64,000 nucleotides of DNA from CAZKFG01 sp964551985 (GTDB taxonomy: Bacteria; Bacillota; Negativicutes; Acidaminococcales; JAISLQ01), in the NCBI GenBank assembly GCA_964551985.1, contig CAZKFG010000003.1, positions 1 through 64,000 of the forward strand. The letters are read 5' to 3'. A program made the position numbers and the translations under genes. The notes under the pieces were generated by a model. It was not told where the DNA came from. It did no database searches and saw nothing but the letters and a program-made list of their open reading frames with translations. This document shows positions 57,201 to 64,000 of this stretch, piece after piece (positions within the stretch are counted from its first letter, which is position 1; every line of letters starts with the position of its first letter).

Positions 57201-57953
57201 GCGCAAGATTTGATTAAAGACGGTATAGCTAAGGTGTCTGAGACAATTGCAGCTCGTGATGACATAATGATTTTTCTTATGCAAAAGGGTGTCGAGCCAC
57301 TAACTTCTTTTAAAGTAATGGAAGACGTTAGAAAAGGTAAAGGCGTAAAGGATGAATACCAAAAGCAGATGCGCTCTAACAAAGTGCCTGAATGGTATAT
57401 CGAATCTTGCAATAAAATAAAATATATGTTTCCTAAAGCTCACGCTGTTGCTTATGTTATGATGGCGTATCGCATAGCTTATTGCAAGGTTTATCATCCG
57501 GTAGAATTTTATGCAGCATATTTTAGTATTAGGGCGGATGATTTTGATGCTCAACTTGTTATGCAAGGGACTAGCTTCATTAAAAATTATATAAAACAGG
57601 TAGAAGATAAAGGTAAAGAAGCATCAGAAAAAGAAAAACGAATAGTTACAATATTAGAACTTGCTTATGAGATGCAAATGAGAGGGATTAATTTTAAGCA
57701 TGTTGATGTATATAAATCTGATGCGACTAAGTTTTTGATATTTCCTGATGGAATTTTGCCACCACTTACAGCACTTGCCGGACTTGGTAAAAATGCAGCT
57801 GAAAATATTTGTAAAGCTAGGGAATGTAATCAGTTTATATCCAAAGATGATTTTAGACTAAAAACAGGTATATCAAAACCAGTGCTAGAGCTATTGACAA
57901 GTCAAGGCTGTCTAGACTCATTACCAGACAGCAATCAAATAAGTTTATTTTAG
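54297..57953 (+). CDS. polC: DNA polymerase III alpha subunit, PolC type, without the proofreading exonuclease
   Basis: 1218 residues, about 200 shorter than usual PolC (about 1430). N-terminal domain, OB fold (about 215-310), PHP domain from FHAHTKMSALDAV (H323 region), zinc-binding CAKCNYSEF...CPHC (about 695-720), polymerase palm with PDIDLNFSGEYQ (about 746-757), and the C-terminal HhH and tail (ISLF, a likely clamp-binding end). In ordinary PolC a DnaQ-like exonuclease of about 180 residues, beginning near VVFDxETTG, interrupts the PHP domain. Here PIFGMEGYMVEAN is followed directly by TSYHIVILAKNQKGLFNLYKLISLSH with no exonuclease motifs anywhere. Replication and proofreading must therefore be on different polypeptides, or proofreading is absent. 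ATG with GGTGGG eight bases upstream. Confidence 0.95.
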   Translation: MFIDYCLFPQNDSCFEDYLANLDEKIDCTENVKVLKVNVSLKDNCWQIVAEKNNLSQEVLDDFSTFLCQKHSIDKVVFTFADENECLLEFIKSYLLKRIFENHQELCPVLQQSVWQLENNNLNIILDSKFFLERMKKKKIDNFLIDILKNDLNKEIAINFLVIEKTVEQQEQDFEQELEKELEQIQKEVCAVKKPVQDGLIYGKSFKGDPVKISSIQEEESKVIIQGNINKIDCRELRTGRIALKFSIADDTDGINAKIFFESKEQFNREASNIKEGLYVKISGYVQSDRFERNDLILTPKGIMLLQKQLRMDDAQEKRVEFHAHTKMSALDAVMGIKDYIKCAARWGHSAVTITDHGVVQAFPEAYDVAKKEKIKPIFGMEGYMVEANEEKSTSYHIVILAKNQKGLFNLYKLISLSHLKYFYKRPRIPRTLIEEYREGLILGSACEAGDLYQAFLNNQSEEQIEKIASFYDYLEIQPNGNNQFLIRQGKIGSEKELCEINKKIVQLGKKLGKPVIATCDVHFLNPEDEMYRRILQAGQGYSDADEQAPLFFRTTQEMLDEFSYLGEDCYDVVVTNTRKIAGLIDNIKPIPEELYSPQISGAADDVTNMSYSTAKRLYGENLPQIVVDRLKLELNSIVGNGFSELYLIAHKLVKKSLDDGYLVGSRGSVGSSFVATMMNITEVNPLQPHYRCAKCNYSEFITDGSYGSGFDLPDKACPHCSENLQKDGHDIPFAVFLGFHGDKVPDIDLNFSGEYQAQAHKYTEELFGRANVFRAGTISTIADKTAAGFAKKYYEERAVTVRNARIDCLIPGCTGVKRTTGQHPGGIMVVPRDMDVHYFTPVQRPADDSSSDTITTHFDYHSISDRLVKLDILGHDDPTVIKMLEDMIGLSAKDIPFGDEKTVSIFSSTEAIGLTPEQLGSSVATLGIPEFGTRFVRQMLEDTRPKCFSELVRISGYSHGTDVWIKNAQDLIKDGIAKVSETIAARDDIMIFLMQKGVEPLTSFKVMEDVRKGKGVKDEYQKQMRSNKVPEWYIESCNKIKYMFPKAHAVAYVMMAYRIAYCKVYHPVEFYAAYFSIRADDFDAQLVMQGTSFIKNYIKQVEDKGKEASEKEKRIVTILELAYEMQMRGINFKHVDVYKSDATKFLIFPDGILPPLTALAGLGKNAAENICKARECNQFISKDDFRLKTGISKPVLELLTSQGCLDSLPDSNQISLF

Positions 57954-57982
57954 CAAATACAAGTTTTTGCTTGTATTATCGC
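57954..57982 (+). terminator. Weak terminator-like hairpin after polC
   Basis: AATACAAG and CTTGTATT form an 8-bp stem with a TTTTTG loop six bases after the polC stop. The following tail (ATTATC) is poor in consecutive T, so termination may be partial. The descending arm contains the -35 of the next promoter. Confidence 0.5.
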
Positions 57983-57999
57983 AAAAAAAGTGTTATAAT
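57971..57999 (+). promoter_or_regulatory. Promoter of the rimP-nusA-infB operon
   Basis: TTGTAT (57971-57976), a 17-base spacer and a perfect TATAAT (57994-57999). It leaves a leader of about 100 bases before rimP. Confidence 0.65.
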
Positions 58000-58026
58000 A
58001 TGAAAAGAATTTAAATTTTGCTTAGC

Positions 58027-58052
58027 AAAGAGTGGGTAAAAACCCACTCTTT
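58027..58052 (+). promoter_or_regulatory. Hairpin in the rimP-nusA leader, candidate attenuator
   Basis: AAAGAGTGGGT (58027-58037) pairs perfectly with ACCCACTCTTT (58042-58052) around AAAA. Only three T end the stem, followed by CAGCTTATTTATAG, so it would pause or partly terminate rather than stop transcription outright. It lies upstream of nusA, whose product acts on such hairpins. Confidence 0.55.
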
Positions 58053-58107
58053 CAGCTTATTTATAGTACTTGATAGATTTTAACGTATTTTGGAAGGAGA
58101 GTTTTTT

Positions 58108-58557
58108 CTGTCAAAAAAAGATGTAGAACAAAAAGTGGAGCAAATAGTTTTAGAGATTATTAAAGATTTGCAAATTGAATTGGTAGACGTTGAGTATGTT
58201 CGTGAAGGACAGTGGTATTTACGCATTTTTTTAGATAAAGATGGTGGGATAGAAATTGATGACTGTCAAAGTATCAGTGAACGGATGACTGATATTTTAG
58301 ACGAGCAAGATTTTATAAAAGAGAGCTATTATTTAGAAGTATCTTCACCCGGCTTAGATCGTAAGCTAAGAAAAGAGCGGGATTTTGTAAAACATAAAGG
58401 TCAGATAGTTGAAGTTAAAATAAGAAAAGAAAAAAATATTTTAGTAGGTATTTTAGGCGATTTTTCCGATGAATTCATGGAATTTATTGTTGATGGTGAG
58501 CCAAAACAAGTAAATCGCAAAGACATAACATCAATTAGACTACATTTAGATTTTTAA
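58108..58557 (+). CDS. rimP: Ribosome maturation factor RimP
   Basis: 149 residues from the chosen start. Needed for 30S assembly. Conserved ELVDVEYVREGQWYLRIFLDKDGGIEIDDCQSISERM and YYLEVSSPGLDRKLRKERDF. The SD AAGGAGAG (58094-58101) lies six bases before a CTG at 58108, and homologues start about here. The only classical start in frame, TTG 58090, sits upstream of that SD and has none of its own. A CUG start is therefore likely, with the TTG as alternative. Confidence 0.93.
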   Translation: MSKKDVEQKVEQIVLEIIKDLQIELVDVEYVREGQWYLRIFLDKDGGIEIDDCQSISERMTDILDEQDFIKESYYLEVSSPGLDRKLRKERDFVKHKGQIVEVKIRKEKNILVGILGDFSDEFMEFIVDGEPKQVNRKDITSIRLHLDF

Positions 58558-58580
58558 ACGTAAAAATAGGAGGATATAAA

Positions 58581-59627
58581 GTGAATACAGAATTACTCAA
58601 TGCCTTTAGTGAACTTGGCAGAGAAAAGGGGATTGTACCAGAAATACTATTTGATGCAGTAGAGGCGGCTTTAATAGCGGCATACAGGAAAAACTTTGGT
58701 TCTGCTCAAAACGTTCGTGTGGCACTTGATCGTAAAACAGGAAGCATGAAAGTTTATTCGAGAAAAATAGTCGTAGATAAGATAGATGATGCTTATTTAG
58801 AAATACTTTTAGATGACGCAAGAAAAATAGATCCGCGTTATCAGTTGCAAGATATTATAGAGACAGAAGTTACTCCAAGAAATTTTGGCAGAATTGCTGC
58901 TCAAACTGCAAAACAAGTAGTAGTACAAAGAATACGCGAAATTGAACGTGGACTTGTATATGAGAAGTTTTCTAATCGTGAAAGTGATATTGTTACAGGC
59001 TTAATACAAAGAGTAGAAAATAAAAATGTTTATATAGATTTAGGTAAAGCAGAAGCTATATTAGTACCAAATGAGCAAATAGAAGGCGAGATATATCGTC
59101 CGTTAGAGAGAATAAAAACATATATTATCGAAGTTAAAAAGACCAGCAAAGGTCCCCAGATAATGGTCTCTCGCACACACCCTGGATTGTTAAAGCGTCT
59201 TTTTGAATTAGAGGTTCCTGAAATTCACGATGGTTTGGTAGAGATAAAATCTGTTGCTAGAGAGCCTGGTATGCGTTCTAAAATATCAGTGTATTCAAAG
59301 GACGAAAATGTTGATCCTGTAGGTTCTTGTGTAGGACATAAGGGTATGAGAGTACAGACTGTTGTCAACGAACTTCGTGGCGAGAAAATCGACATAGTAA
59401 AATATAGCACAGACCCTGCAGAATATGTAGCAAATGCACTTAGTCCTGCAAAAGTGGTGCTTGTAGAGGCCAGTACTAATGAGAAGGTATGTCAGGTTGT
59501 AGTGCCGGAATATCAATTGTCTTTAGCAATAGGTAAAGAAGGTCAAAATGCCAGACTTGCTGCTAAATTAACTGGTTGGAAAATAGATATAAAAAGTGAT
59601 AACAATGCTAGCATTGAGGAGGTATAA
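58581..59627 (+). CDS. nusA: Transcription termination/antitermination factor NusA
   Basis: 348 residues, the short form without C-terminal acidic repeats. N-terminal RNA-polymerase-binding domain, S1 domain (SDIVTGLIQRVENKNVYIDLGKAEAILP-like, about 133-200) and two KH domains (DPVGSCVGHKGMRVQTVVNELRGEKIDIV; LAIGKEGQNARLAAKLTGWKIDI). GTG start with AGGAGG eight bases upstream. Confidence 0.97.
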   Translation: MNTELLNAFSELGREKGIVPEILFDAVEAALIAAYRKNFGSAQNVRVALDRKTGSMKVYSRKIVVDKIDDAYLEILLDDARKIDPRYQLQDIIETEVTPRNFGRIAAQTAKQVVVQRIREIERGLVYEKFSNRESDIVTGLIQRVENKNVYIDLGKAEAILVPNEQIEGEIYRPLERIKTYIIEVKKTSKGPQIMVSRTHPGLLKRLFELEVPEIHDGLVEIKSVAREPGMRSKISVYSKDENVDPVGSCVGHKGMRVQTVVNELRGEKIDIVKYSTDPAEYVANALSPAKVVLVEASTNEKVCQVVVPEYQLSLAIGKEGQNARLAAKLTGWKIDIKSDNNASIEEV

Positions 59628-59635
59628 GAAATTGT

Positions 59636-59899
59636 ATGAAAGTAAAAAAAACACCTCAAAGAATGTGTGTTGGTTGTCAACAAATGAAATCAAAAAAGGA
59701 ATTGCTCAGAATTGTCAGAACACCTGAAGGTGAAATAACAATAGATAAAACTGGCAAAAAATCTGGTCGTGGTGCTTATGTTTGTGCTGATGAAGCGTGT
59801 ATTAACAAGGCATACAAAGAAAAGCGATTGGAAAAAGCACTTGAAAAAAGCATCGATGGTGAAATATACAAAAATTTGCTTGGTGATTTAGCAAAATGA
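59636..59899 (+). CDS. ylxR: YlxR/RnpM family RNA-binding protein (DUF448)
   Basis: 87 residues. Conserved RMCVGCQQMKSKKELLRIVRTPEGEI and GRGAYVCADEACINKA. Members bind RNase P RNA in B. subtilis (RnpM) and modulate its activity. ATG with GGAGG about 15 bases upstream; the SD spacing is long, and an in-frame start nearer to it is not present. Overlaps the next gene by four bases. Confidence 0.93.
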   Translation: MKVKKTPQRMCVGCQQMKSKKELLRIVRTPEGEITIDKTGKKSGRGAYVCADEACINKAYKEKRLEKALEKSIDGEIYKNLLGDLAK

Positions 59900-60198
59900 G
59901 TAAAATAGAATTTGCCTTAGGGTTGGCACAAAAAGCAGGAAAGCTTGCTACTGGTGATACAGCAGTAAGTTTTGCAGTCAAATCTGGTAGAGCATATTTA
60001 ATTTTAGTAGCACAAGATGCGTCTTCAAACTCACAAAAATATGTAACAGATATGGCAAAAAATAATGATACACCTGTTGTGGTGTGTTTGAGTAAAGATA
60101 GATTAGGACAAGCTATTGGTAAGGCACAACGAACAGCTGTGGCAATCTTAGATAAGAACTTTGCCCAGATGGTGCGAAAGAGTTTGGAGCAAGAATAA
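59896..60198 (+). CDS. ylxQ: L7Ae-family ribosomal/kink-turn protein YlxQ
   Basis: 100 residues. L7Ae/L30e fold with LGLAQKAGKLATGDTAVSFAVKSGRAYLILVAQDAS. Members bind kink-turn RNA. ATG overlaps the ylxR stop by four bases (ATGA). Standard place between ylxR and infB. Confidence 0.93.
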   Translation: MSKIEFALGLAQKAGKLATGDTAVSFAVKSGRAYLILVAQDASSNSQKYVTDMAKNNDTPVVVCLSKDRLGQAIGKAQRTAVAILDKNFAQMVRKSLEQE

Positions 60199-60217
60199 AA
60201 GTTTTGGAGGTGGATAG

Positions 60218-62989
60218 ATGCCTAAGCACAGAATATTTGAACTAGCTAAAGAATTTGATACTACAAGTAAGGTTGTTTTGGATATATTAACTAGAAATAA
60301 TATTGAAGTTAAAAATCACATGAGTAGTGTGGATGACAATGTAAAAGATTTAATTGGTAAGACTTTTGCCCGTAAAGCGGCTGAAGTAGAAAAGCCAAAA
60401 ACAATTGAGGTAAGACAACCACAAAAAGAAGTTAAAGTAGTAGATACAAAAAAAGTAACTGAACAGGTGAAAAAAGAGGCGGAACCAGTAAAGAATACGC
60501 CAGAAAAAATAGTTTTTACACCTAGTCCTGTAAAGAAAAGTTATAATGATAGGCAATTTGCACATAAGCCAAATAGCTATCAAAATAATAATGCAAAAAA
60601 AGATTTTGCCGATAAACCAAGATATGAGCAAAATGCTAATAGAAATTTTCAATCAAACCAACAAAGACCACAGCAAACAAACAATCAAGGAAATGCGCAA
60701 AGACCGTTGTTTCAACCTAATCAGCAAAGGCCGCAACAACATAACAATCAAGGAAATGCACAAAGACCTCCTTATCAACCAAATCAACAAAGACCGCAAC
60801 AATACAACAATCAAGGTAATACGCAAAAATCTCCTTATCAACAAAACCAACAAAGACCACAACAAAATAACAATCAAGGTAGTGTGCAAAGACCTCCTTA
60901 TCAACAAAACCAACAAAGACCGCAACAGTATAATAATCAAGGTAATGCGCAAAGATCTCCTTATCAAAATAATCCAAACAATCAAAATAGACCAAACTAT
61001 GCACCAAGAAAAGATTTTTCAGCTTCTGCTAGACCAGTAGCAAATGATAACAAAAGAGTGTTTGTGCCTGATACAAAACCACCAGAAGTTCAACAAAACA
61101 AATTTTTTAATCCACAAAAAAAGAAACAAAAAGGTTTTGACAAAAAATTTGATAAAGAGAAAACAGATAATTTAAACAAAAACAAAAATGCAGGAAAACC
61201 TAGTCGTGCCGGTGCTTTTATAATGCCGACGGTTAACAAACACAAACCTACAAGCATAGAAATACCGGAATCTATTTCGGTAAAAGATTTTGCGGAAATA
61301 ACAAAAAGAGAAGTAGCAGAAGTCATTAAAGCACTTATGCACCTTGGTGTTATGGCTACAATTAATCAAGAGATAGATTTTGATACAGCAAGTTTGGTTG
61401 GCGGTGAATTTAATGTAGAAGTAATTGCATTACCACCTGAACAAGATCCAACTGAAATACCAGAAATTGAAGATGACCTTAAAAAACATGTTCACAGAGC
61501 GCCTGTTGTTACAATAATGGGTCATGTTGACCATGGTAAAACTTCTTTACTTGATACGATAAGAAAAACAAATGTTACAGCTCGTGAAGCTGGTGGTATT
61601 ACTCAACATATTGGTGCTTATCAAGTACATTATCAAGGTAAAAAGATAGTATTTTTAGATACTCCTGGTCATGAAGCATTTACTTCTATGCGTGCTAGAG
61701 GTGCGAAAGTTACTGATATTGCGATATTAGTTGTTGCTGCAGATGATGGTGTTATGCCACAAACAATAGAAGCTATCAACCATGCTAAATCAGCAGAAGT
61801 ACCTATTATTGTTGCGATAAATAAAATTGATAAACCAAATGCTCAGCCTGATAAAGTAAAACAACAATTGTCAGAGCATGGGCTATTAGCTGAAGACTGG
61901 GGCGGACAGACCATAATGGTTCCAGTTTCTGCACATAAAAAAATCGGACTTACAGATTTATTAGAGATGATTTTACTTGTTGCAGAAATGCAAGAACTTA
62001 CTGCAAATCCTACAATTCCAGCGCAAGGCACTATTATCGAAGCACAACTTGACAAAGGCAAAGGGCCTGTTGCTACAGTTTTGGTGCAAAAAGGAACGCT
62101 ACGTGTTGGCGATACAATATTGGCTGGTACTGCATACGGTAAAGTACGGGCAATGTCTAATGAACGTGGTGAACTACTTAAAAAAGCAGGTCCGTCCACA
62201 CCTGTTGAATTGCTTGGCTTGTCAGGAGTTCCTATGGCAGGTGACATTTTAAATGTTACTGATGAGAAAGTTGCTCGTAGTATTTCAGAAAAACGACTAG
62301 CAAGACAAAAGACAGAGGAATTACAAAATAGTAGTAAAGTATCATTGGATGATATTTTCAGACAAATACAAGATGGTAAATTAAAAGAACTTAAAATTGT
62401 TGTTAAAGCAGACGTTCAAGGTACAATTGAAGCTTTGCGTCAATCTTTAGAAAATATCAAAAATGAAGAAGTAAAAGTAGTAGTTGTGCACTCTGGTGTT
62501 GGTGCAATAAATGACACTGATGTTATGTTGGCATCAGCCTCTAATGCACTTATTATTGGCTTTAATGTTCGTCCTGACGCAAATGCTAGAAAAACTGCCG
62601 AAAACGAAAAAGTAGACATTAGAATGTATCGTGTAATATATGATGCTATAAATGATGTTGAAGCTGCTATAAAAGGTATGCTCGCACCAAAATATAAAGA
62701 AGTCATACAAGGCCGAGTAGAAATAAGACAAGTAATTACAATCTCTAAGATGCTAATTGCAGGCTGTTATGTTCTTGAAGGTAAAATAACACGTACAAGC
62801 AAGGTGCGTTTATTGAGAGACAACATTATTGTCTATGAAGGTGAGCTGGAATCTTTACGCCGTTTTAAAGACGATGTTAAAGAAGTAGCAGCAGGCTATG
62901 AATGTGGACTTACACTAGATAAGTTCCGCGATGTTAAAGAAGGCGATATTGTCGAAGCTTATATTATGGAAGAAATAAAGCAAGACTAG
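60218..62989 (+). CDS. infB: Translation initiation factor IF-2
   Basis: 923 residues. Brings fMet-tRNA to the 30S subunit. N-terminal IF2-N domain (1-55), a long Q/N/K-rich linker (60-330) containing five 21-residue repeats, a second IF2-N domain (about 345-395), the G domain with GHVDHGKT at 435-442, DTPGHEAF and NKID, then domains II-IV with [11 protein letters not shown] and a normal C-terminus. ATG with GGAGGTGG five bases upstream. Confidence 0.97.
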   Translation: MPKHRIFELAKEFDTTSKVVLDILTRNNIEVKNHMSSVDDNVKDLIGKTFARKAAEVEKPKTIEVRQPQKEVKVVDTKKVTEQVKKEAEPVKNTPEKIVFTPSPVKKSYNDRQFAHKPNSYQNNNAKKDFADKPRYEQNANRNFQSNQQRPQQTNNQGNAQRPLFQPNQQRPQQHNNQGNAQRPPYQPNQQRPQQYNNQGNTQKSPYQQNQQRPQQNNNQGSVQRPPYQQNQQRPQQYNNQGNAQRSPYQNNPNNQNRPNYAPRKDFSASARPVANDNKRVFVPDTKPPEVQQNKFFNPQKKKQKGFDKKFDKEKTDNLNKNKNAGKPSRAGAFIMPTVNKHKPTSIEIPESISVKDFAEITKREVAEVIKALMHLGVMATINQEIDFDTASLVGGEFNVEVIALPPEQDPTEIPEIEDDLKKHVHRAPVVTIMGHVDHGKTSLLDTIRKTNVTAREAGGITQHIGAYQVHYQGKKIVFLDTPGHEAFTSMRARGAKVTDIAILVVAADDGVMPQTIEAINHAKSAEVPIIVAINKIDKPNAQPDKVKQQLSEHGLLAEDWGGQTIMVPVSAHKKIGLTDLLEMILLVAEMQELTANPTIPAQGTIIEAQLDKGKGPVATVLVQKGTLRVGDTILAGTAYGKVRAMSNERGELLKKAGPSTPVELLGLSGVPMAGDILNVTDEKVARSISEKRLARQKTEELQNSSKVSLDDIFRQIQDGKLKELKIVVKADVQGTIEALRQSLENIKNEEVKVVVVHSGVGAINDTDVMLASASNALIIGFNVRPDANARKTAENEKVDIRMYRVIYDAINDVEAAIKGMLAPKYKEVIQGRVEIRQVITISKMLIAGCYVLEGKITRTSKVRLLRDNIIVYEGELESLRRFKDDVKEVAAGYECGLTLDKFRDVKEGDIVEAYIMEEIKQD
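60656..60970 (+). repeat. Five 63-base tandem repeats inside infB
   Basis: Five in-frame units of 63 bases encode variants of NQQRPQQxNNQGNxQRPxYQx (residues 147-251). Units differ at only a few positions, and a degenerate sixth unit follows. Similarity at the DNA level suggests recent duplication, so copy number may vary between strains. Confidence 0.9.
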
Positions 62990-63008
62990 CCAAATTAGGA
63001 GGTGACTT

Positions 63009-63350
63009 ATGGCGCAGGTAAGAGTTGAAAAAGTGCAAGAGATGATAAAGCAAGAGGTTAGCAATATTGTATTAAACGAAATAAAAGACCCGCGTGTAAA
63101 ATTTGTCACTATTACTGCAGTACAAGTTACCAATGATTTACAAAATGCTAAAATATATGTTAGCTTATATGGAAAAGAAGAAGAAAAACAAGATTGCTTA
63201 AAAGGACTCAGTAGTGCATTAGGATTTATACGCAAACAAATCGGACAAAGAATACGACTTAGAGTTACACCAGAACTTAGCATTCACGAAGATAAATCTT
63301 TAGAATACAGTGAACATATACAAAAGCTTTTGATTAAAATACAAGAATAA
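63009..63350 (+). CDS. rbfA: Ribosome-binding factor A
   Basis: 113 residues. Cold-shock 30S maturation factor of KH type. Conserved RVEKVQEMIKQEVSNIVLNEIKDPRVKFVTITAVQVTNDLQNAKIYVS and LGFIRKQIGQRIRLRVTPEL. ATG with AGGAGGTG six bases upstream, 19 bases after infB. Confidence 0.97.
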   Translation: MAQVRVEKVQEMIKQEVSNIVLNEIKDPRVKFVTITAVQVTNDLQNAKIYVSLYGKEEEKQDCLKGLSSALGFIRKQIGQRIRLRVTPELSIHEDKSLEYSEHIQKLLIKIQE

Positions 63351-63366
63351 TATCAAAGGTAGAACT

Positions 63367-64000
63367 ATGAAAGATTGTAATATAAAAGAAACGGTTGACT
63401 TTATTAAAAAAACAGATAGTTTTATTTTAACTACACATATTAACCCTGATGCAGATGCAGTAGGCTCACTTTTGTCTTTAGGGCTTACACTAGATAAACT
63501 AGGTAAAAAAGTACAAATGTTTATTGATGATGAAATTCCTGTACAGTTGTCTTTTTTGCCTAGTATTGAGAAAGTGCAAAAACCATCTAGTGAAAAACTA
63601 AACATTGCTGATACTTTAATAATATTAGACTCTAGTGATGTAGAGAGAGTGGGAAATGTAATAAACTGTGTTCAAGTTCAAAATGTTTTTAACATAGATC
63701 ATCACATTTCTAATAATGGTGGATTTGATTTTAGATGTTTAGACACAAAAGCTACAGCAACTTGTCAAATGCTTTTTGAACTACTGCAAGAATTAGGTTT
63801 GCATATTGATGAAGATATTGCAACTTGCATTTATGCAGGTCTTGCTTCAGATTGCGGCTTTTTTCGCTATGCTAATACGACAGAAAAAACCTTTTTAATC
63901 GCAGCAAAACTAATTGATTTAGGTGTTAAGCCTAGCTTGGTTTCTGACAACCTAGAATTGCAAACAGTACATGAATTACAAATATTACCAAAAATCTTGC
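63367..64000 (+). CDS. nrnA: DHH-family oligoribonuclease/pAp phosphatase NrnA (partial, cut by the window edge)
   Basis: The first 211 codons are present and open to the window end. Degrades short oligonucleotides and 3'-phosphoadenosine phosphate. DHH-superfamily motif I THINPDADAVGS (about 23-34; the common form is PDGDA, here PDADA), motif II around ILDSSDVERVGN and motif III NIDHHISN. ATG with AAAGGTAG six bases upstream, 16 bases after rbfA, the usual order in Bacillota. C-terminal DHHA1 domain lies outside. Confidence 0.9.
   Translation, partial: MKDCNIKETVDFIKKTDSFILTTHINPDADAVGSLLSLGLTLDKLGKKVQMFIDDEIPVQLSFLPSIEKVQKPSSEKLNIADTLIILDSSDVERVGNVINCVQVQNVFNIDHHISNNGGFDFRCLDTKATATCQMLFELLQELGLHIDEDIATCIYAGLASDCGFFRYANTTEKTFLIAAKLIDLGVKPSLVSDNLELQTVHELQILPKIL

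Noticed and set aside
60653..61007. Long antisense reading frames opposite infB and a regular repeat spacing that resembles a CRISPR array
   Set aside because: The periodicity is the 63-base in-frame coding repeat of IF2. There are no unique spacers, and the antisense frames are shadows of the Q/N-rich codons.

Overview
The window is AT-rich (about one third G+C by eye) and densely coded. After two minus-strand genes at the left edge, every gene is on the plus strand. It looks like core chromosome of a motile Bacillota bacterium. The diagnostic genes are PolC-type polymerase III, CodY, a FliY-type motor switch, CheC/CheD, TrmFO, uridylate kinase-frr-uppS-cdsA-dxr-rseP-ispG-proS-polC synteny and many TTG starts behind strong AGGAGG Shine-Dalgarno (SD) sequences. 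The ferredoxin between frr and uppS and the layout of the long flagellar operon suggest the Negativicutes (Selenomonadales/Acidaminococcales-like). This placement is an inference from gene order and has not been tested by phylogeny.

Layout. (1) 1-1900: terminators, then a minus-strand acetate transporter of the GPR1/FUN34/YaaH family and a nicotinate phosphoribosyltransferase. (2) 2000-9540: an MGDG-synthase-like glycosyltransferase, then dprA-topA-trmFO-xerC-codY. (3) 9650-43271: a very long flagellar/chemotaxis operon: flgBC, fliEFGHIJ, a lytic transglycosylase, a MotE-like protein, fliK, flgD, a TIGR02530-type protein, flgE, flbD, fliLM, fliY, cheY, fliOPQR, flhBAFG, a PilZ protein, cheB-A-W-C-D, a small membrane protein, the motility sigma factor, a FapA/DUF342 protein and two poorly known genes. 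It ends in a clear terminator. (4) 43300-44880: rpsB-tsf behind a structured leader. (5) 44900-53250: pyrH-frr, a 67-residue protein, a 54-residue ferredoxin, uppS, cdsA, dxr, rseP, ispG, proS. (6) 53290-54210: an accessory GIY-YIG/DUF4357 gene with its own terminator. (7) 54300-57953: polC. (8) 58000-64000: rimP-nusA-ylxR-ylxQ-infB-rbfA-nrnA, with nrnA cut by the window edge.

How the genes work together. Region 3 encodes most of a flagellum: rod, MS ring, export gate and ATPase, switch, hook, chemotaxis signalling and the sigma factor for late genes. Flagellin, filament cap and motAB are not in the window. Regions 4-8 are housekeeping: translation, isoprenoid and phospholipid precursors, envelope proteolysis and replication.

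Most interesting points. PolC appears to lack the embedded DnaQ-like proofreading exonuclease: the two halves of the PHP domain run on directly. A GIY-YIG nuclease gene interrupts the proS-polC region. The rpsB leader can form two competing structures, one of which covers the ribosome binding site. A strong hairpin lies in the rimP-nusA leader. IF2 carries five near-identical 21-residue Q/N-rich tandem repeats. I found no CRISPR array, IS element, prophage, tRNA or rRNA. No gene-free stretch exceeds about 160 bases.
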